Assembly: GCA_902775375.1 (NCBI GenBank)
Contig: CACYLU010000007.1
Location: 86,106-150,105 of the forward strand
Length of the DNA: 64,000 nt
Direction: 5' to 3'
Source of the DNA: an uncultured Bacteroidales bacterium
GTDB lineage: Bacteria > Bacteroidota > Bacteroidia > Bacteroidales > Bacteroidaceae
Each line of letters starts with the position of its first letter. Position 1 is the first letter of the stretch. Positions 14,735-24,255 of the stretch are shown here, piece after piece. Under the pieces are notes generated by a model. The model made no database searches, was not told the DNA's origin, and worked only from the letters and a program-made list of their open reading frames with translations. Made by a program: the position numbers and the translations under genes.

Positions 14735-17047
14735 ATGAAGAAATCTTTTTTAGCTTTTATGTTCGGTGCCGCACTGCTGACTGGCTGTAACACCAATAAT
14801 GGCAGTGGTGACGCTGAGATGGACCGTTTCATCAACGACCTGATGTCAAAGATGAGCGTAGAGGATAAGATCGGGCAGTTGAACTTGCATAGTTACGGAG
14901 GTTTCCGTTCTGCAGAGAAAGTGAATACTGACGATGAGAACGTAAAACAACTCATGGCAGGTCAGATGGGCGGAATGTATGGCATCAGCAATGTCAACAC
15001 TCTGCGCCAGTTGCAAGACCTTGCCCTGCAGACCAAGCATGGCATTCCTTTGTTCTTCGGTCTGGATATTATCCATGGTCATGAGACCGTATTCCCTATT
15101 CCATTGGCATTATCTACCTCATGGAATATGCCTATGCTGGAACAAGTGGCTCGCACAGCTGCTGTTGAAGCAACAGCCACTGGTATCAACTGGGTATTTA
15201 GCCCAATGGTGGATATCGCACGCGACGCACGCTGGGGGCGTATCGCCGAAGGTAATGGAGAAGATCCTTATCTGGGTGGTGAGATTGCCAAGGCATACGT
15301 GTTAGGTTACCAAGGACATGATGCAGTATATGATTCTACAGAAGTGATGGCATGTGTGAAGCATTATGCGCTCTATGGTGCTGCTGAAGCTGGTCGCGAC
15401 TACAATACCGTGAACTTAGGTCGCCAGGAAATTCTGAACAGCTATATGCGTCCTTATGCTGAAGCAGCAAAAGTGGGTGCCGCATCATATATGAGTTCCT
15501 TCAACGAGTTTGAGGGCATCCCTGCTTCAGCCAATAAATATCTGTTGACCGACTTGCTGCGTGACACCTATGGTTTCAAGGGCTTTGTAGTAAGTGATGC
15601 TACTGCCGTAATTGAGGAAGTGGCTCATGGTATTGGCGACTTGCAGGAAGTTTCTGCTCGCTCACTGCAAGCTGGTCTGGATATGGATATGAACAGCGAC
15701 GGTTTTATTGGAACGCTGAAGAAATCACTGGAAGAAGGGCGTGTGACTGAAGCAGACATCGACAAGGCTTGTCGTCGCATTCTGGAAGCCAAGTATAAGT
15801 TGGGCTTGTTCCAAGACCCATATAAATATCTGAATCCCGACCGTGCTGCCAAAGAAGTGTTTACTGCCGAGAGTCGTGACTTTGCACGTCAGGTAGCACA
15901 AGAGTGTCAAGTATTGCTGAAGAATAATGGTATCCTGCCTTTGAAGAAGGATGCCCGCATCGCTGTGATTGGTCCATTGGCAGACAATGCCAGCGAGATG
16001 TCTGGAACTTGGAGTATGTCAAGTCATGCAGCCGAGAATGTTACCATTCTGCAAGGCATCAAGGATGCAGTTAGCAACCCTAATAATGTAAGCTATGCTG
16101 AGGGCAGCTGGTTCTTGAACGACGCCCAGTTAGAAAGCGACCTCAAGTACGGCCTGATAGGTTTGTTCATGCCTGACTTCAAACCAGAACCAGTACACAC
16201 CACACCTAAGGCAACTCTGCTGGCAGAAGCTTTGTCGAAAGCCCGTCAGGCTGATGTAATTGTAGCTTGCGTTGGTGAAAACGCCATGATGAACGGTGAG
16301 GGTGCTTCTCGTTCAGATATCTCTATTCCTGATGCACAGGTAGAGTTACTGCAAGCCCTGAAGGCTACTGGCAAGCCAGTTGTTTTGGTTCTGAACACTG
16401 GTCGTCCATTGACATTGACTTGGGAGGATGAGAACATGGATGCCATCCTCAACACATGGTCACAGGGCTCTGAGGCTGGTCACGCTATTGCCGACGTATT
16501 GTTTGGTGATATCAACCCAAGTGCTAAGTTGACAACCTCTTTCCCACGCACCGTTGGTCAGTTGCCACTCTACTATAACCATAAGAATACTGGTCGTCCT
16601 CATGGTGATTACGAGAAATATATGAAGTTCCGCAGCAACTATATTGATGTGGTAAACGCTCCACTCTATCCATTTGGTTATGGTCTGAGCTACACCACTT
16701 ATGAATATAGTGATGTAACACTGTCATCCTCTGAGGTAGCCAATGGTGGCAATTTCACTGCTACCGTAACAGTTAAGAACACGGGCAATATGGATGGCAA
16801 GGAAATCGTGCAGCTGTACATCCATGATGTAGAAAGCACCTCTACCCGTCCTGTAAAAGAACTTCGTGGTTTCCAGAAGGTAGATATCAAGGCTGGTGAA
16901 ACAAAAACCATTACCTTCGAGCTTTCTACCGAAGACCTGAAGTACTATAACCACGAGTTACAGTATGTTTGCGAGCCTGGTGACTTCGAAATCATGATTG
17001 GTCCTAACAGCCGTGACACCAAGACTGCTGTACTAACAGTCAAGTAA
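14735..17047 (+). CDS. bglX: Beta-glucosidase BglX-type, GH3
   Basis: 770 aa lipoprotein (lipobox LLTGC, Cys18). The domains in order are: GH3 TIM barrel with FGLDIIHGHETVFPIPLALS, DARWGRIAEGNGEDPYLG and KHYALYGAAEAGRDYN; nucleophile Asp288 in FVVSDATAV; the alpha/beta sandwich from about residue 395 (VLLKNNGILPLKKDARIAVIGP); and a C-terminal Fn3-like domain (about 660-765, VTVKNTGNMDGKEIVQLYI). The length and order match periplasmic BglX, which hydrolyses beta-glucosides and cello-oligosaccharides. It sits between a divergent GH3 and a CE15-like esterase, consistent with breakdown of decorated plant glycans. Confidence 0.9.
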   Translation: MKKSFLAFMFGAALLTGCNTNNGSGDAEMDRFINDLMSKMSVEDKIGQLNLHSYGGFRSAEKVNTDDENVKQLMAGQMGGMYGISNVNTLRQLQDLALQTKHGIPLFFGLDIIHGHETVFPIPLALSTSWNMPMLEQVARTAAVEATATGINWVFSPMVDIARDARWGRIAEGNGEDPYLGGEIAKAYVLGYQGHDAVYDSTEVMACVKHYALYGAAEAGRDYNTVNLGRQEILNSYMRPYAEAAKVGAASYMSSFNEFEGIPASANKYLLTDLLRDTYGFKGFVVSDATAVIEEVAHGIGDLQEVSARSLQAGLDMDMNSDGFIGTLKKSLEEGRVTEADIDKACRRILEAKYKLGLFQDPYKYLNPDRAAKEVFTAESRDFARQVAQECQVLLKNNGILPLKKDARIAVIGPLADNASEMSGTWSMSSHAAENVTILQGIKDAVSNPNNVSYAEGSWFLNDAQLESDLKYGLIGLFMPDFKPEPVHTTPKATLLAEALSKARQADVIVACVGENAMMNGEGASRSDISIPDAQVELLQALKATGKPVVLVLNTGRPLTLTWEDENMDAILNTWSQGSEAGHAIADVLFGDINPSAKLTTSFPRTVGQLPLYYNHKNTGRPHGDYEKYMKFRSNYIDVVNAPLYPFGYGLSYTTYEYSDVTLSSSEVANGGNFTATVTVKNTGNMDGKEIVQLYIHDVESTSTRPVKELRGFQKVDIKAGETKTITFELSTEDLKYYNHELQYVCEPGDFEIMIGPNSRDTKTAVLTVK

Positions 17048-17111
17048 CTCTACTTATATTGAAGTCACGCTTTTGAAGGACGATGTTTGACATCGGCATC
17101 ACGTTATTAAA

Positions 17112-17142
17112 AGCACCTACGATTACCCGTAGGTGCTTTTTT
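17112..17142 (+). terminator. Terminator after bglX
   Basis: A 10-bp stem AGCACCTACG (17112-17121 with 17128-17137) and six T residues, 64 bases after the stop. Confidence 0.9.
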
Positions 17143-17184
17143 AATAAGCAACAGAACAAATACCCCACAAAAACTATCTGCGTG

Positions 17185-17218
17185 TTTGTCAGTTATAATC
17201 GAAAAAAACATATATTTG
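17185..17218 (+). promoter_or_regulatory. Promoter of CE15-like esterase
   Basis: TATATTTG (17211-17218) with TTTG at 17185-17188. The spacer of 22 bases is slightly long. It lies 26 bases before the ATG. Confidence 0.55.
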
Positions 17219-17244
17219 CAGTAGGAAGATAAAAAAGCATTTGT

Positions 17245-18492
17245 ATGAAAACAAGAAATCATCTTATAGCTGGCATTATTACTGTTTTTTCTTTAATGGG
17301 CACGACTGTTCAAGCCCAGGAAACAAACTACGATGAATCCAAAGTTGGCACCTATGTGCTACCTGATGCACTGACTATGCACAATGGCCAGGAAGTGGTT
17401 AAGAAGGAGCAATGGGAGGCAGAACGTCGCCCAGAAATCATAAAACTCTTCCAGGACAATGAGTATGGTATTCTACCTGAGGCAATCATCAACTCAAACT
17501 ATCGCATTGTTGAGGAGAGTGATAACGCTTTAGGTGGGAAAGCCATTCGCCGTCAGGTGGAGATTACATTTAGCAATAAAGGACAGAGCCGCAAAATGCT
17601 CGTGTTGATCTATTTGCCGAAGGGAGTAAAGAAGTGCCCTGTTTTTGTATCACCTAATTTCCAGGGTAATGCTACTACTACGACTGACCCATATGTCATA
17701 GAATCCCAATTCAGTACTAACGGACGAGCTAATCAGACCAGCAGATGGTCTTATGAACTTATTATCAACTCGGGGTATGCTGTTGCCACCTTCCACTATT
17801 TCGATGTCTATCCAGATAAAGATAATGTGGTGAGCGAGTCTATCTATCCACTTTTTGGCATCAACTCCAATGATGACCTGCTTGATAATACTGGCAAATC
17901 TATTGCTGCATGGGCATGGGGATGCTCTCGAGTACTGGATTATTTGCTCACGTTGGACAATATCGATAAAGAACGTGCCATCGTCATGGGACATTCCCGT
18001 TTAGGGAAGGCAGCTCTATGGTGTGGTGCGATGGATCAGCGTTTTGCGATGGTTGTCTCTAACGACTCTGGGTGTTCGGGTGCTGCTTTATCTCGACGGA
18101 ACTATGGTGAGACGGTAGAACGCATCAACAATTCTTTCCCTTGGTGGTTCTGCAATAAATATCAGACGTATAACCAAGATGTTTCCTCGCTCCCCATGGA
18201 TCAGCATGAATTAATTGCTCTCATCGCTCCACGTGCGGTATATGTTGCCAGTGCCTTAGAGGATCAATGGGCAGACCCGCATGGTGAGTTCCTCTCTTTG
18301 CAGGAAGCCAGCAAAGTCTATGCACTCTATGGCTTTGACACACTCAAAGGCTACTCTTTCCCTTCTGTAAACGAGCCTCTCTGGAAAGGTAATTGTGGTT
18401 ATCATATTCGTACGGGAATCCATGATGTGACAGACTTTGATTGGGAATCATACATAGGATTTGCCAACGAAAAGCTTAAGCTTTCCGAATAG
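17245..18492 (+). CDS. CE15-like glucuronoyl/acetylxylan esterase
   Basis: 415 aa with a Sec signal peptide ending TTVQAQ. An alpha/beta-hydrolase fold is shown by the oxyanion region (PVFVSPNFQGN), the nucleophile elbow GHSRLGKAAL (Ser251), and SNDSGCSGAALSRRNYGE, FPWWFCNKY and a late IAPRAVYVASALEDQWADP segment. These are typical of bacterial carbohydrate esterase family 15 relatives, often annotated acetylxylan esterase. CE15 enzymes cut the ester between lignin alcohols and 4-O-methylglucuronic acid on xylan. A terminator precedes it and it has its own promoter, so it is transcribed apart from the GH3 genes. An exact substrate is not claimed. Confidence 0.82.
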   Translation: MKTRNHLIAGIITVFSLMGTTVQAQETNYDESKVGTYVLPDALTMHNGQEVVKKEQWEAERRPEIIKLFQDNEYGILPEAIINSNYRIVEESDNALGGKAIRRQVEITFSNKGQSRKMLVLIYLPKGVKKCPVFVSPNFQGNATTTTDPYVIESQFSTNGRANQTSRWSYELIINSGYAVATFHYFDVYPDKDNVVSESIYPLFGINSNDDLLDNTGKSIAAWAWGCSRVLDYLLTLDNIDKERAIVMGHSRLGKAALWCGAMDQRFAMVVSNDSGCSGAALSRRNYGETVERINNSFPWWFCNKYQTYNQDVSSLPMDQHELIALIAPRAVYVASALEDQWADPHGEFLSLQEASKVYALYGFDTLKGYSFPSVNEPLWKGNCGYHIRTGIHDVTDFDWESYIGFANEKLKLSE

Positions 18493-18537
18493 CTTTATCT
18501 TGTACATAAAGAGACGCTATTACATTTCAGTTATAAT

Positions 18538-18568
18538 AATGAAGGCTCCCCAAAAGGGAGCCTTCATT
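18538..18568. terminator. Bidirectional terminator between esterase and putA
   Basis: A 13-bp stem AATGAAGGCTCCC with a CAAAA loop lies between convergent genes. It ends three bases before the putA stop codon. Confidence 0.88.
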
Positions 18569-18570
18569 AT

Positions 18571-21500
18571 TTATTCCACATCGGGAACTTCTATCTGAGA
18601 ACCATATCTGTGGTACTCGTTGGCGATAGATTGTTCCTGGATATAGAGTGCCAGTTCAATACGCCCATCCTTCACAGGAGCAGAATAAGCGATGTACTTA
18701 TCATAATTGGCAGCTGCCTCACGTACGACATCAGGCATACGGGATGAGATAACACGCACACGACCATAATTCTTGATAGACTCTAAGAAAGCAGCCATGT
18801 TTTCTTGCTTCTTTTCGCCCTCCAATTGAGCAAATAATGGATTAGCAGCATCCATTGACACTATGAGTTGCGTGCCTACTGTCTGAGCAGCCAGCTGTAC
18901 CATCTGAACTTGTTCAAGGGTCTCGTCACCAAACAAACGGAGCACCATGCCGCCATCCACAGGAAGGTAACGGAACACATTCTGCTCGCCACGGATCTTT
19001 GGCTGAATATTGCGTGCATGCTTAAACTCTTTCTCATACCATGCTGCATACGACTGCTTATAATCAGTTGTAGAGCCTGGTTTGTCTGTGATATACATAA
19101 ATTGAGTACAATAGTTAGGACCACCAGCTTTCAATCCTGGGCCAAAAGCTGACAACTTCATGCCACCAAATGGCTGGCGATTCACAACGGCACCAGTAAT
19201 ACCTCTATTAATATAAAGGTTGCCTGCCTTGATATGGTTCTTCCAATACTTCTGTTCTTGTTCATCAAGTGATTGCAAGCCTGAAGTCAAACCATAATCA
19301 AGACTATTCACCAAATCCACAGCTTCCTCCAATGTATCAAATGGTGTTACTGCCAGCAATGGAGCAAACAATTCTGTTCGGAAAGTATATGAGTCTGGCT
19401 TCACATTTATCTTGACCGTAGGTTTGAGGATGTATTTCTTCTCATCTACAAACTCTGGAGCGATAAGCCACTTCTCTCCTGGCTCCAACTGACATGCTTT
19501 TTCGAGCTTTTCATTATGGTTGGTTATCATCGGGCCGACAATGTTGCCAGCATTCCAGACACCTCCCACCTTAAGTGATGAAGCACAATCCTTAAGTTTC
19601 TCCATAAACTCTGGATCTTTATAAACAGAGCGTTCCACCAAGAGGATAGAACATGCTGAGCACTTCTGACCAGCATTGCCGAAAGCTGAACGGCATGCAT
19701 TCATGATGGCATGGTCGCGATCGCCCTTTGCAGAAAGAATCATTACATTCTTACCACCAGTCTCTGCAGACAAAGGTACCAATGGGTTGATGTGTGCAAT
19801 TTGCTGGGCCGTCTCAGTACCACCAGTCAGGATAATATGCTTAATCACTGGTGAAGTTGTGAGCAAAGGTGTTGCTTCACGATCTGCTATAATCACCTGC
19901 AGCGCCTCTTTAGGCACACCTGCTTCCCAGAACGCCTTGGCAAAAAGCCAAGCCACAGGAGCAGCGACCGTTGCTGGTTTCAGGATACAAGTATTGCCAG
20001 ATGCTAAAGCAGCCACCACGCCACCACAAGGAATTGCACACGGGAAGTTCCACGGTGAGAGCACCAATACAGTACCCTTCGCTTTCATGACGATATCGTC
20101 AAGAGCAGCAAACTTCTTCATCGTCGTTGTATAGAAGCGGCAATAGTCAATGCCCTCTGAGACCTCCACGTCAGCCTCTTCAACCGTTTTACCGGTGATG
20201 GCACACATTGAGCCTATCAAATCACCACGCATCTGCCCCATGATGTTGGCAGCTTTATACATGATGCGATGACGTTCCTCAATAGTAGTATCTCTCCATC
20301 CACCGCCATCTTTATCAGCAATGTCCAGTATTTGCTCTACCTGAGCCTTGTTAGCACGCGACATCTCGCAAACCAGCACATCACCCTCTTGACTGCGGTC
20401 ATAGTAGTTCACCTTATCGTCATTGTAAACTAACTCATTGCCAATCTGTGTTGGCAGTGTATCACCAGGTTTCCAATCACCCCATCCTGCCTTTTCATAA
20501 TTCATCTTACCAGTAGACTTCCACTTGTCGAAGATACGCTCTACCCACTGTTGGTTGCAGAAACGGTCGAAGTCAGTATCTGGTTCATTGATCATCTCAT
20601 CTTGCGGCTCTTGCCCTACATAAGGCTTGTTGCGATCCTGCGTACGCGTAGGGATATGAGTAATGGTATCCTTCATGTTATACGCATTGATAAACTGCTC
20701 TTGCAACTCCTTCCACTCTGGGGTATCTGGCTTCAACGAGAATGAATGTGTCAAGAAATTGTCAGGAGCCGTATTCTCATCCATACGTCTCACCAAATAA
20801 GAGATGGCATTCAGAAAATGCTCCTTCTTCACTACAGGTGTATAAAGTATCACGTGGTTGCCCAGCTTTCGTTGAGCTCGCCATACATGGTTGGCCATAC
20901 CCTCCAGCATCTCGAAACAGAAGCAATCCTTAGGTGTTTGGTACATCTCTGTCAACAGATACGCATACGAGATAGTGAACAAGTTGTGTGATGCCATACC
21001 GATATGCAGCACTTTGGCGTTTTCTGGTTTCAAGCCACGCTCAATGATGTGAAGGTAGTTGGCATCCACCTCAGTCTTATTAGGACGAACAGGGTTAGGC
21101 CAACCGCGCAAGTCACTGACAATATTCTCCATATCTAGGTTACAGCCCTTCACGATACGCATCTTGATAGGTGAGCCGCCAGCTTCAACACGAGCCTTGG
21201 CAAATTCCAACAGTTCGCTTTGGAAATCCCAGGCATCAGGTAAATAAGACTGCACCACAATACCTGCCTCATAATTCTTAAACTGTGGCAAAGACAACAC
21301 ATCCTTAAACAACTTCATGGTAAGGTGAGCATCCTTGTACTCCTCCATGTCAAGGTTGATAAACTTAGGTTTTGTCACACCATCTGCGTCAGTATAAGGA
21401 TAGTCAATAGCCGTTTGATACAACTCAGACATGCGGCGCACCAATTCAGGGAAACATTCCTTGTAATTCAAAGCATGAGTCTGCGCATAAATACCTGAAA

Positions 21501-22050
21501 TCTTCACAGAGATATAGTTGATATCAGGTTCTTTCAATGCCTCCAGATAAGAGTAATAGCGTTTGTCAGCCTCACCATCACCTAATACCACTTCACCCAG
21601 TAAGTTCACATTCTGGCCTATATGCTGCTCAAAACGAGTTGCCAGATGCTGCGTCAGATGCGGACGAGCAGCATCGATGATAACCCTACTGGTGTCGCGA
21701 CGCAGGCGCCACTTGATGATGGGCACAGCCAACCAGTTGAACAAAGGTTTGTAGGCAAACTTCTGATACATCCAGAATAAGAAATGATCACCAGCTCCTA
21801 AGAATTTAGGGATTCCATACTGGTCGATAAGTTCCTTCACACGCAAGGCCAACTTCTGTGTGTCACGCACCTGACTGGTTTCGTCCAGCATCCTCACGAT
21901 AAACTTCTTGTCGCTCGGAGTAGTCACCATAGTGCCATACATGTGCTGTTCGTTTTTCTCGGTTTTGGTTAGTCCCGAATAACTCTCATCGTAGAGCTTT
22001 CTCATCCATGAGAAAACTTCCTCTACAGTAGGCATTTTCTGTTCGGTCAT
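18571..22050 (-). CDS. putA: Bifunctional proline dehydrogenase / glutamate-semialdehyde dehydrogenase (PutA)
   Basis: 1159 aa, fused. The proline dehydrogenase barrel (about residues 60-480, with SGIYAQTHALNYKEC, RIVKGCNLDMENI and HIGMASHNLF) oxidises proline to pyrroline-5-carboxylate with FAD. The aldehyde dehydrogenase half (about 530-1020) carries VLSPWNFPCA, ILTGGTETAQ, SAETGGKNVMIL with its Glu, and GNAGQKCSACS with the catalytic Cys, and makes glutamate with NAD. There is no N-terminal ribbon-helix-helix DNA-binding domain, so unlike E. coli PutA it should not self-regulate. The last 120 residues look like the vestigial C-terminal domain of PutA. It is transcribed alone, divergent from the hydrolase operon. 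Confidence 0.95.
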   Translation of the reverse strand: MTEQKMPTVEEVFSWMRKLYDESYSGLTKTEKNEQHMYGTMVTTPSDKKFIVRMLDETSQVRDTQKLALRVKELIDQYGIPKFLGAGDHFLFWMYQKFAYKPLFNWLAVPIIKWRLRRDTSRVIIDAARPHLTQHLATRFEQHIGQNVNLLGEVVLGDGEADKRYYSYLEALKEPDINYISVKISGIYAQTHALNYKECFPELVRRMSELYQTAIDYPYTDADGVTKPKFINLDMEEYKDAHLTMKLFKDVLSLPQFKNYEAGIVVQSYLPDAWDFQSELLEFAKARVEAGGSPIKMRIVKGCNLDMENIVSDLRGWPNPVRPNKTEVDANYLHIIERGLKPENAKVLHIGMASHNLFTISYAYLLTEMYQTPKDCFCFEMLEGMANHVWRAQRKLGNHVILYTPVVKKEHFLNAISYLVRRMDENTAPDNFLTHSFSLKPDTPEWKELQEQFINAYNMKDTITHIPTRTQDRNKPYVGQEPQDEMINEPDTDFDRFCNQQWVERIFDKWKSTGKMNYEKAGWGDWKPGDTLPTQIGNELVYNDDKVNYYDRSQEGDVLVCEMSRANKAQVEQILDIADKDGGGWRDTTIEERHRIMYKAANIMGQMRGDLIGSMCAITGKTVEEADVEVSEGIDYCRFYTTTMKKFAALDDIVMKAKGTVLVLSPWNFPCAIPCGGVVAALASGNTCILKPATVAAPVAWLFAKAFWEAGVPKEALQVIIADREATPLLTTSPVIKHIILTGGTETAQQIAHINPLVPLSAETGGKNVMILSAKGDRDHAIMNACRSAFGNAGQKCSACSILLVERSVYKDPEFMEKLKDCASSLKVGGVWNAGNIVGPMITNHNEKLEKACQLEPGEKWLIAPEFVDEKKYILKPTVKINVKPDSYTFRTELFAPLLAVTPFDTLEEAVDLVNSLDYGLTSGLQSLDEQEQKYWKNHIKAGNLYINRGITGAVVNRQPFGGMKLSAFGPGLKAGGPNYCTQFMYITDKPGSTTDYKQSYAAWYEKEFKHARNIQPKIRGEQNVFRYLPVDGGMVLRLFGDETLEQVQMVQLAAQTVGTQLIVSMDAANPLFAQLEGEKKQENMAAFLESIKNYGRVRVISSRMPDVVREAAANYDKYIAYSAPVKDGRIELALYIQEQSIANEYHRYGSQIEVPDVE

Positions 22051-22181
22051 AGATTATAAGGTTAGTTTATTACTCATAATTCTTTGCATCAAATATACTG
22101 CATTTTTTTTGCATAGCCATAATATAAATCATCTATTTTATATAAGGTGCATAAAAAAACTTATATTTATTTGCAAAATAA

Positions 22182-22213
22182 TTTGGTTTATTTTATAAAC
22201 TTATTTATATTTG
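22182..22213 (+). promoter_or_regulatory. Promoter of hydrolase/membrane protein/regulator operon
   Basis: TTTG (22182-22185), 20 bases, then TATATTTG (22206-22213), 25 bases before the ATG at 22238. It fixes the start codon: an upstream in-frame start at 22211 would fall inside the box. Confidence 0.8.
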
Positions 22214-22237
22214 CATCGTTCATTAAATCATAAAGCG

Positions 22238-23263
22238 ATGAAAAAGGGTAAAGTCATTCTCATTATCATGATCGTTTTGGCAGCCATCATAGGAATATTC
22301 CTTTATGGAGGCTATCAGACATTCAGCAAGGAAATAGCTGCTATGCAGTCGGTTCAAGAGGTCCGTGAGGGAGTTTTCACCCTCCATTACAAGGGGGACT
22401 ACGGTTTTAAAGGGTTCCTTGAGCAAGGGGGTGCGAAAACAGATGCACAGATGGCGACATATATTGCCAGTTCCCTTTCACATGGCTATTATAAACCTGC
22501 TTTGACAACACCTGAAGGGGGATGCACTACGGTGAACGGAAGCAACTTTTTTGCGCGTAACTTCGACTGGGACCAAGTGGGTAATTACATCATCCTGCAC
22601 ACAGAGCCTGACGATGGCTATGCCTCCATCGCTACCAGCAACTTGTCGTTCTTAGGGTTTGGCACCGACTGGAAGCCCAGCAGCATGCAGGAAAAATTCA
22701 TGGCAATGGCATCCATATACGTTCCTCTTGATGGCATGAATGAAAAAGGGTTATGCGTAGCTGACTTAGTTGAGATTGACGGGGATATTGACGTGCCAGA
22801 TACAGAAAAGCCAGACTTGACCATTGTTGGGGCTATCCGACTGGTATTGGACTATGCCGCCAACGTGGATGAAGCCATCCAATTGCTCTCACAGTATGAT
22901 GTATTCCCTTCTGTCAGCCGTATGCACCATCTCTCTTTGAGCGACGCAAGTGGTCACAGCGTAGTGGTGGAATGGAAAGGTGGTGAATTGATGGCTACGC
23001 CCACTCAGGTGGTAACCAACCATTGTCTGAGCGCAGTAAGCAACAACGAATCCATTGCTGAATCTATACGGCGCTTCAATATGCTTACTACCGAACATCT
23101 ACCTATAACTGGTGTCCAACAGGTCCAGCAGGCTATCCAAGCTGCCAGCTATCCAGGTGAAACTCTTTGGACTGTCATCTACGATCAGCAGGCACTTACT
23201 GCCACTCATTACTTTGGGTGCCAGTGGGAGCAACCTCTCACCAACAATTTGTCAGCAAAATAA
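22238..23263 (+). CDS. Ntn-type linear amide C-N hydrolase, membrane-anchored
   Basis: 341 aa. An uncleaved N-terminal membrane segment (about residues 5-25, VILIIMIVLAAIIGIFLYGG) puts the catalytic part outside the cytoplasm. GGCTTVNGSNFFARNFDWD holds the putative nucleophile Cys96 and the RNFDW signature of choloylglycine hydrolase, penicillin V acylase and related amidases. Later segments (NEKGLCVADLVE; MHHLSLSDASGHSVVVEWKGG) fit the same fold. In this family the Cys becomes N-terminal after processing, so about 95 residues would have to be removed here. The substrate (N-acyl amino acid, bile amide, ceramide-like or peptide) is unknown. It heads a three-gene operon. Confidence 0.75.
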   Translation: MKKGKVILIIMIVLAAIIGIFLYGGYQTFSKEIAAMQSVQEVREGVFTLHYKGDYGFKGFLEQGGAKTDAQMATYIASSLSHGYYKPALTTPEGGCTTVNGSNFFARNFDWDQVGNYIILHTEPDDGYASIATSNLSFLGFGTDWKPSSMQEKFMAMASIYVPLDGMNEKGLCVADLVEIDGDIDVPDTEKPDLTIVGAIRLVLDYAANVDEAIQLLSQYDVFPSVSRMHHLSLSDASGHSVVVEWKGGELMATPTQVVTNHCLSAVSNNESIAESIRRFNMLTTEHLPITGVQQVQQAIQAASYPGETLWTVIYDQQALTATHYFGCQWEQPLTNNLSAK

Positions 23264-23294
23264 TTACTAACTATATTTACGAAGGAGAATCGAT

Positions 23295-23903
23295 ATGGAA
23301 ACAAACAACGAACTGACTGCCGAGCGCAGTTTAGAGATCATCAAAAAACAGATTGAACTGAGTCGTATGTCCACAGAAAAGAATGCTGGACTTCCCATGA
23401 TTATGTGGGGCAGTCTGGTTTGCATTACCGCACTTATAGTTTGGTATCTGTGGAACACAACGGGCAATGCCGCATGGAATTTCCTGTGGTTCATTATGGC
23501 TGCTGTTGGGTGGGGATGCACCATCTATATGAATAAGAAAGAGAAGAATAGTAAAGCCCCTATTACATTGATATCAAATGTGATGAACAAGACTTGGCTC
23601 TCTTTTGGCATATTTGCTTCCATTTTGCCGATATTCATATTTGTAGTGGCACCCATGTTATTTGATAAATTCCTGATTGGCTACAGCTATACGCCACAGG
23701 TTATTTTACTATTGGGAGTAGCCACGACGATAACGGGATTGATTCTGAAAAACGGATGGATTACAGCGGGTGGCATAATAGGTGGAATAGCAGGTTATAT
23801 ATTGGCTGTACTGCTTGCTGGTCCTTTCGAAATGCTTGTAATGGCAGGTGTAGGCATCATTACATTGTTGATACCAGGCATTATGGTAAATAGGAGGGAA
23901 TAA
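23295..23903 (+). CDS. Hypothetical membrane protein co-transcribed with winged-helix regulator
   Basis: 202 aa, not recognised beyond a general type. A charged cytoplasmic start (ERSLEIIKKQIELSR) is followed by about six membrane segments, paired at roughly 35-80, 95-125, 133-150 and 153-200. A strong Shine-Dalgarno GAAGGAG lies 8 bases before the ATG, unusual in this phylum and a support for the start. It ends two bases before the regulator gene. Such small membrane protein plus winged-helix pairs are common in Bacteroidales, where the regulator probably controls the pair. The function is unknown. Confidence 0.7.
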   Translation: METNNELTAERSLEIIKKQIELSRMSTEKNAGLPMIMWGSLVCITALIVWYLWNTTGNAAWNFLWFIMAAVGWGCTIYMNKKEKNSKAPITLISNVMNKTWLSFGIFASILPIFIFVVAPMLFDKFLIGYSYTPQVILLLGVATTITGLILKNGWITAGGIIGGIAGYILAVLLAGPFEMLVMAGVGIITLLIPGIMVNRRE

Positions 23904-23905
23904 GT

Positions 23906-24190
23906 ATGTTCAAGCCTTTAGATCCCATATTGCACTCAGAACTCCGACTAGCAGTAATGTCACTGCTTTTAGGTGTAGAGGAAGCCGACTTCACCTACAT
24001 CAAAGAGCAGACCAATGCTACTGCTGGCAACTTGAGTGTGCAGATAGACAAACTGTCCACCGCTGGATACATAGAGGTGGAAAAGAAGTTTGAAGGCAAG
24101 CGACCATGCACCACTTGTCGTATTACCCAGAAAGGTGTCGAGGCATTCGACAACTATGTAGAGACTTTAAAAGAATATGTAAAGCTATAA
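23906..24190 (+). CDS. Winged-helix transcriptional regulator (HTH_34 / MarR-like)
   Basis: 94 aa. The whole protein is a winged helix: LHSELRLAVMSLLLGVEEADFTYIKEQTNATAGNLSVQIDKL is the helix-turn-helix, and GYIEVEKKFEGKRPCTTCRITQKG the wing. It matches the small stand-alone winged-helix family (PF13601 type). A CTTC Cys pair in the wing could respond to metal or redox state; this is inference. It has AGGAGGG before its start and is the last gene of the operon. Confidence 0.85.
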   Translation: MFKPLDPILHSELRLAVMSLLLGVEEADFTYIKEQTNATAGNLSVQIDKLSTAGYIEVEKKFEGKRPCTTCRITQKGVEAFDNYVETLKEYVKL

Positions 24191-24222
24191 ACCGCAAAAT
24201 GGTTGGAAAGCCTCAACTGACT

Positions 24223-24255
24223 TAGGCTGTGACAGACTTACAACTGTCACAGCCT
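24223..24255. terminator. Bidirectional terminator overlapping the ruvA stop codon
   Basis: A 12-bp stem AGGCTGTGACAG (24223-24234 with 24244-24255). The ruvA stop (24247-24249) lies in its right arm, so the same stem ends both convergent transcripts. Confidence 0.85.
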
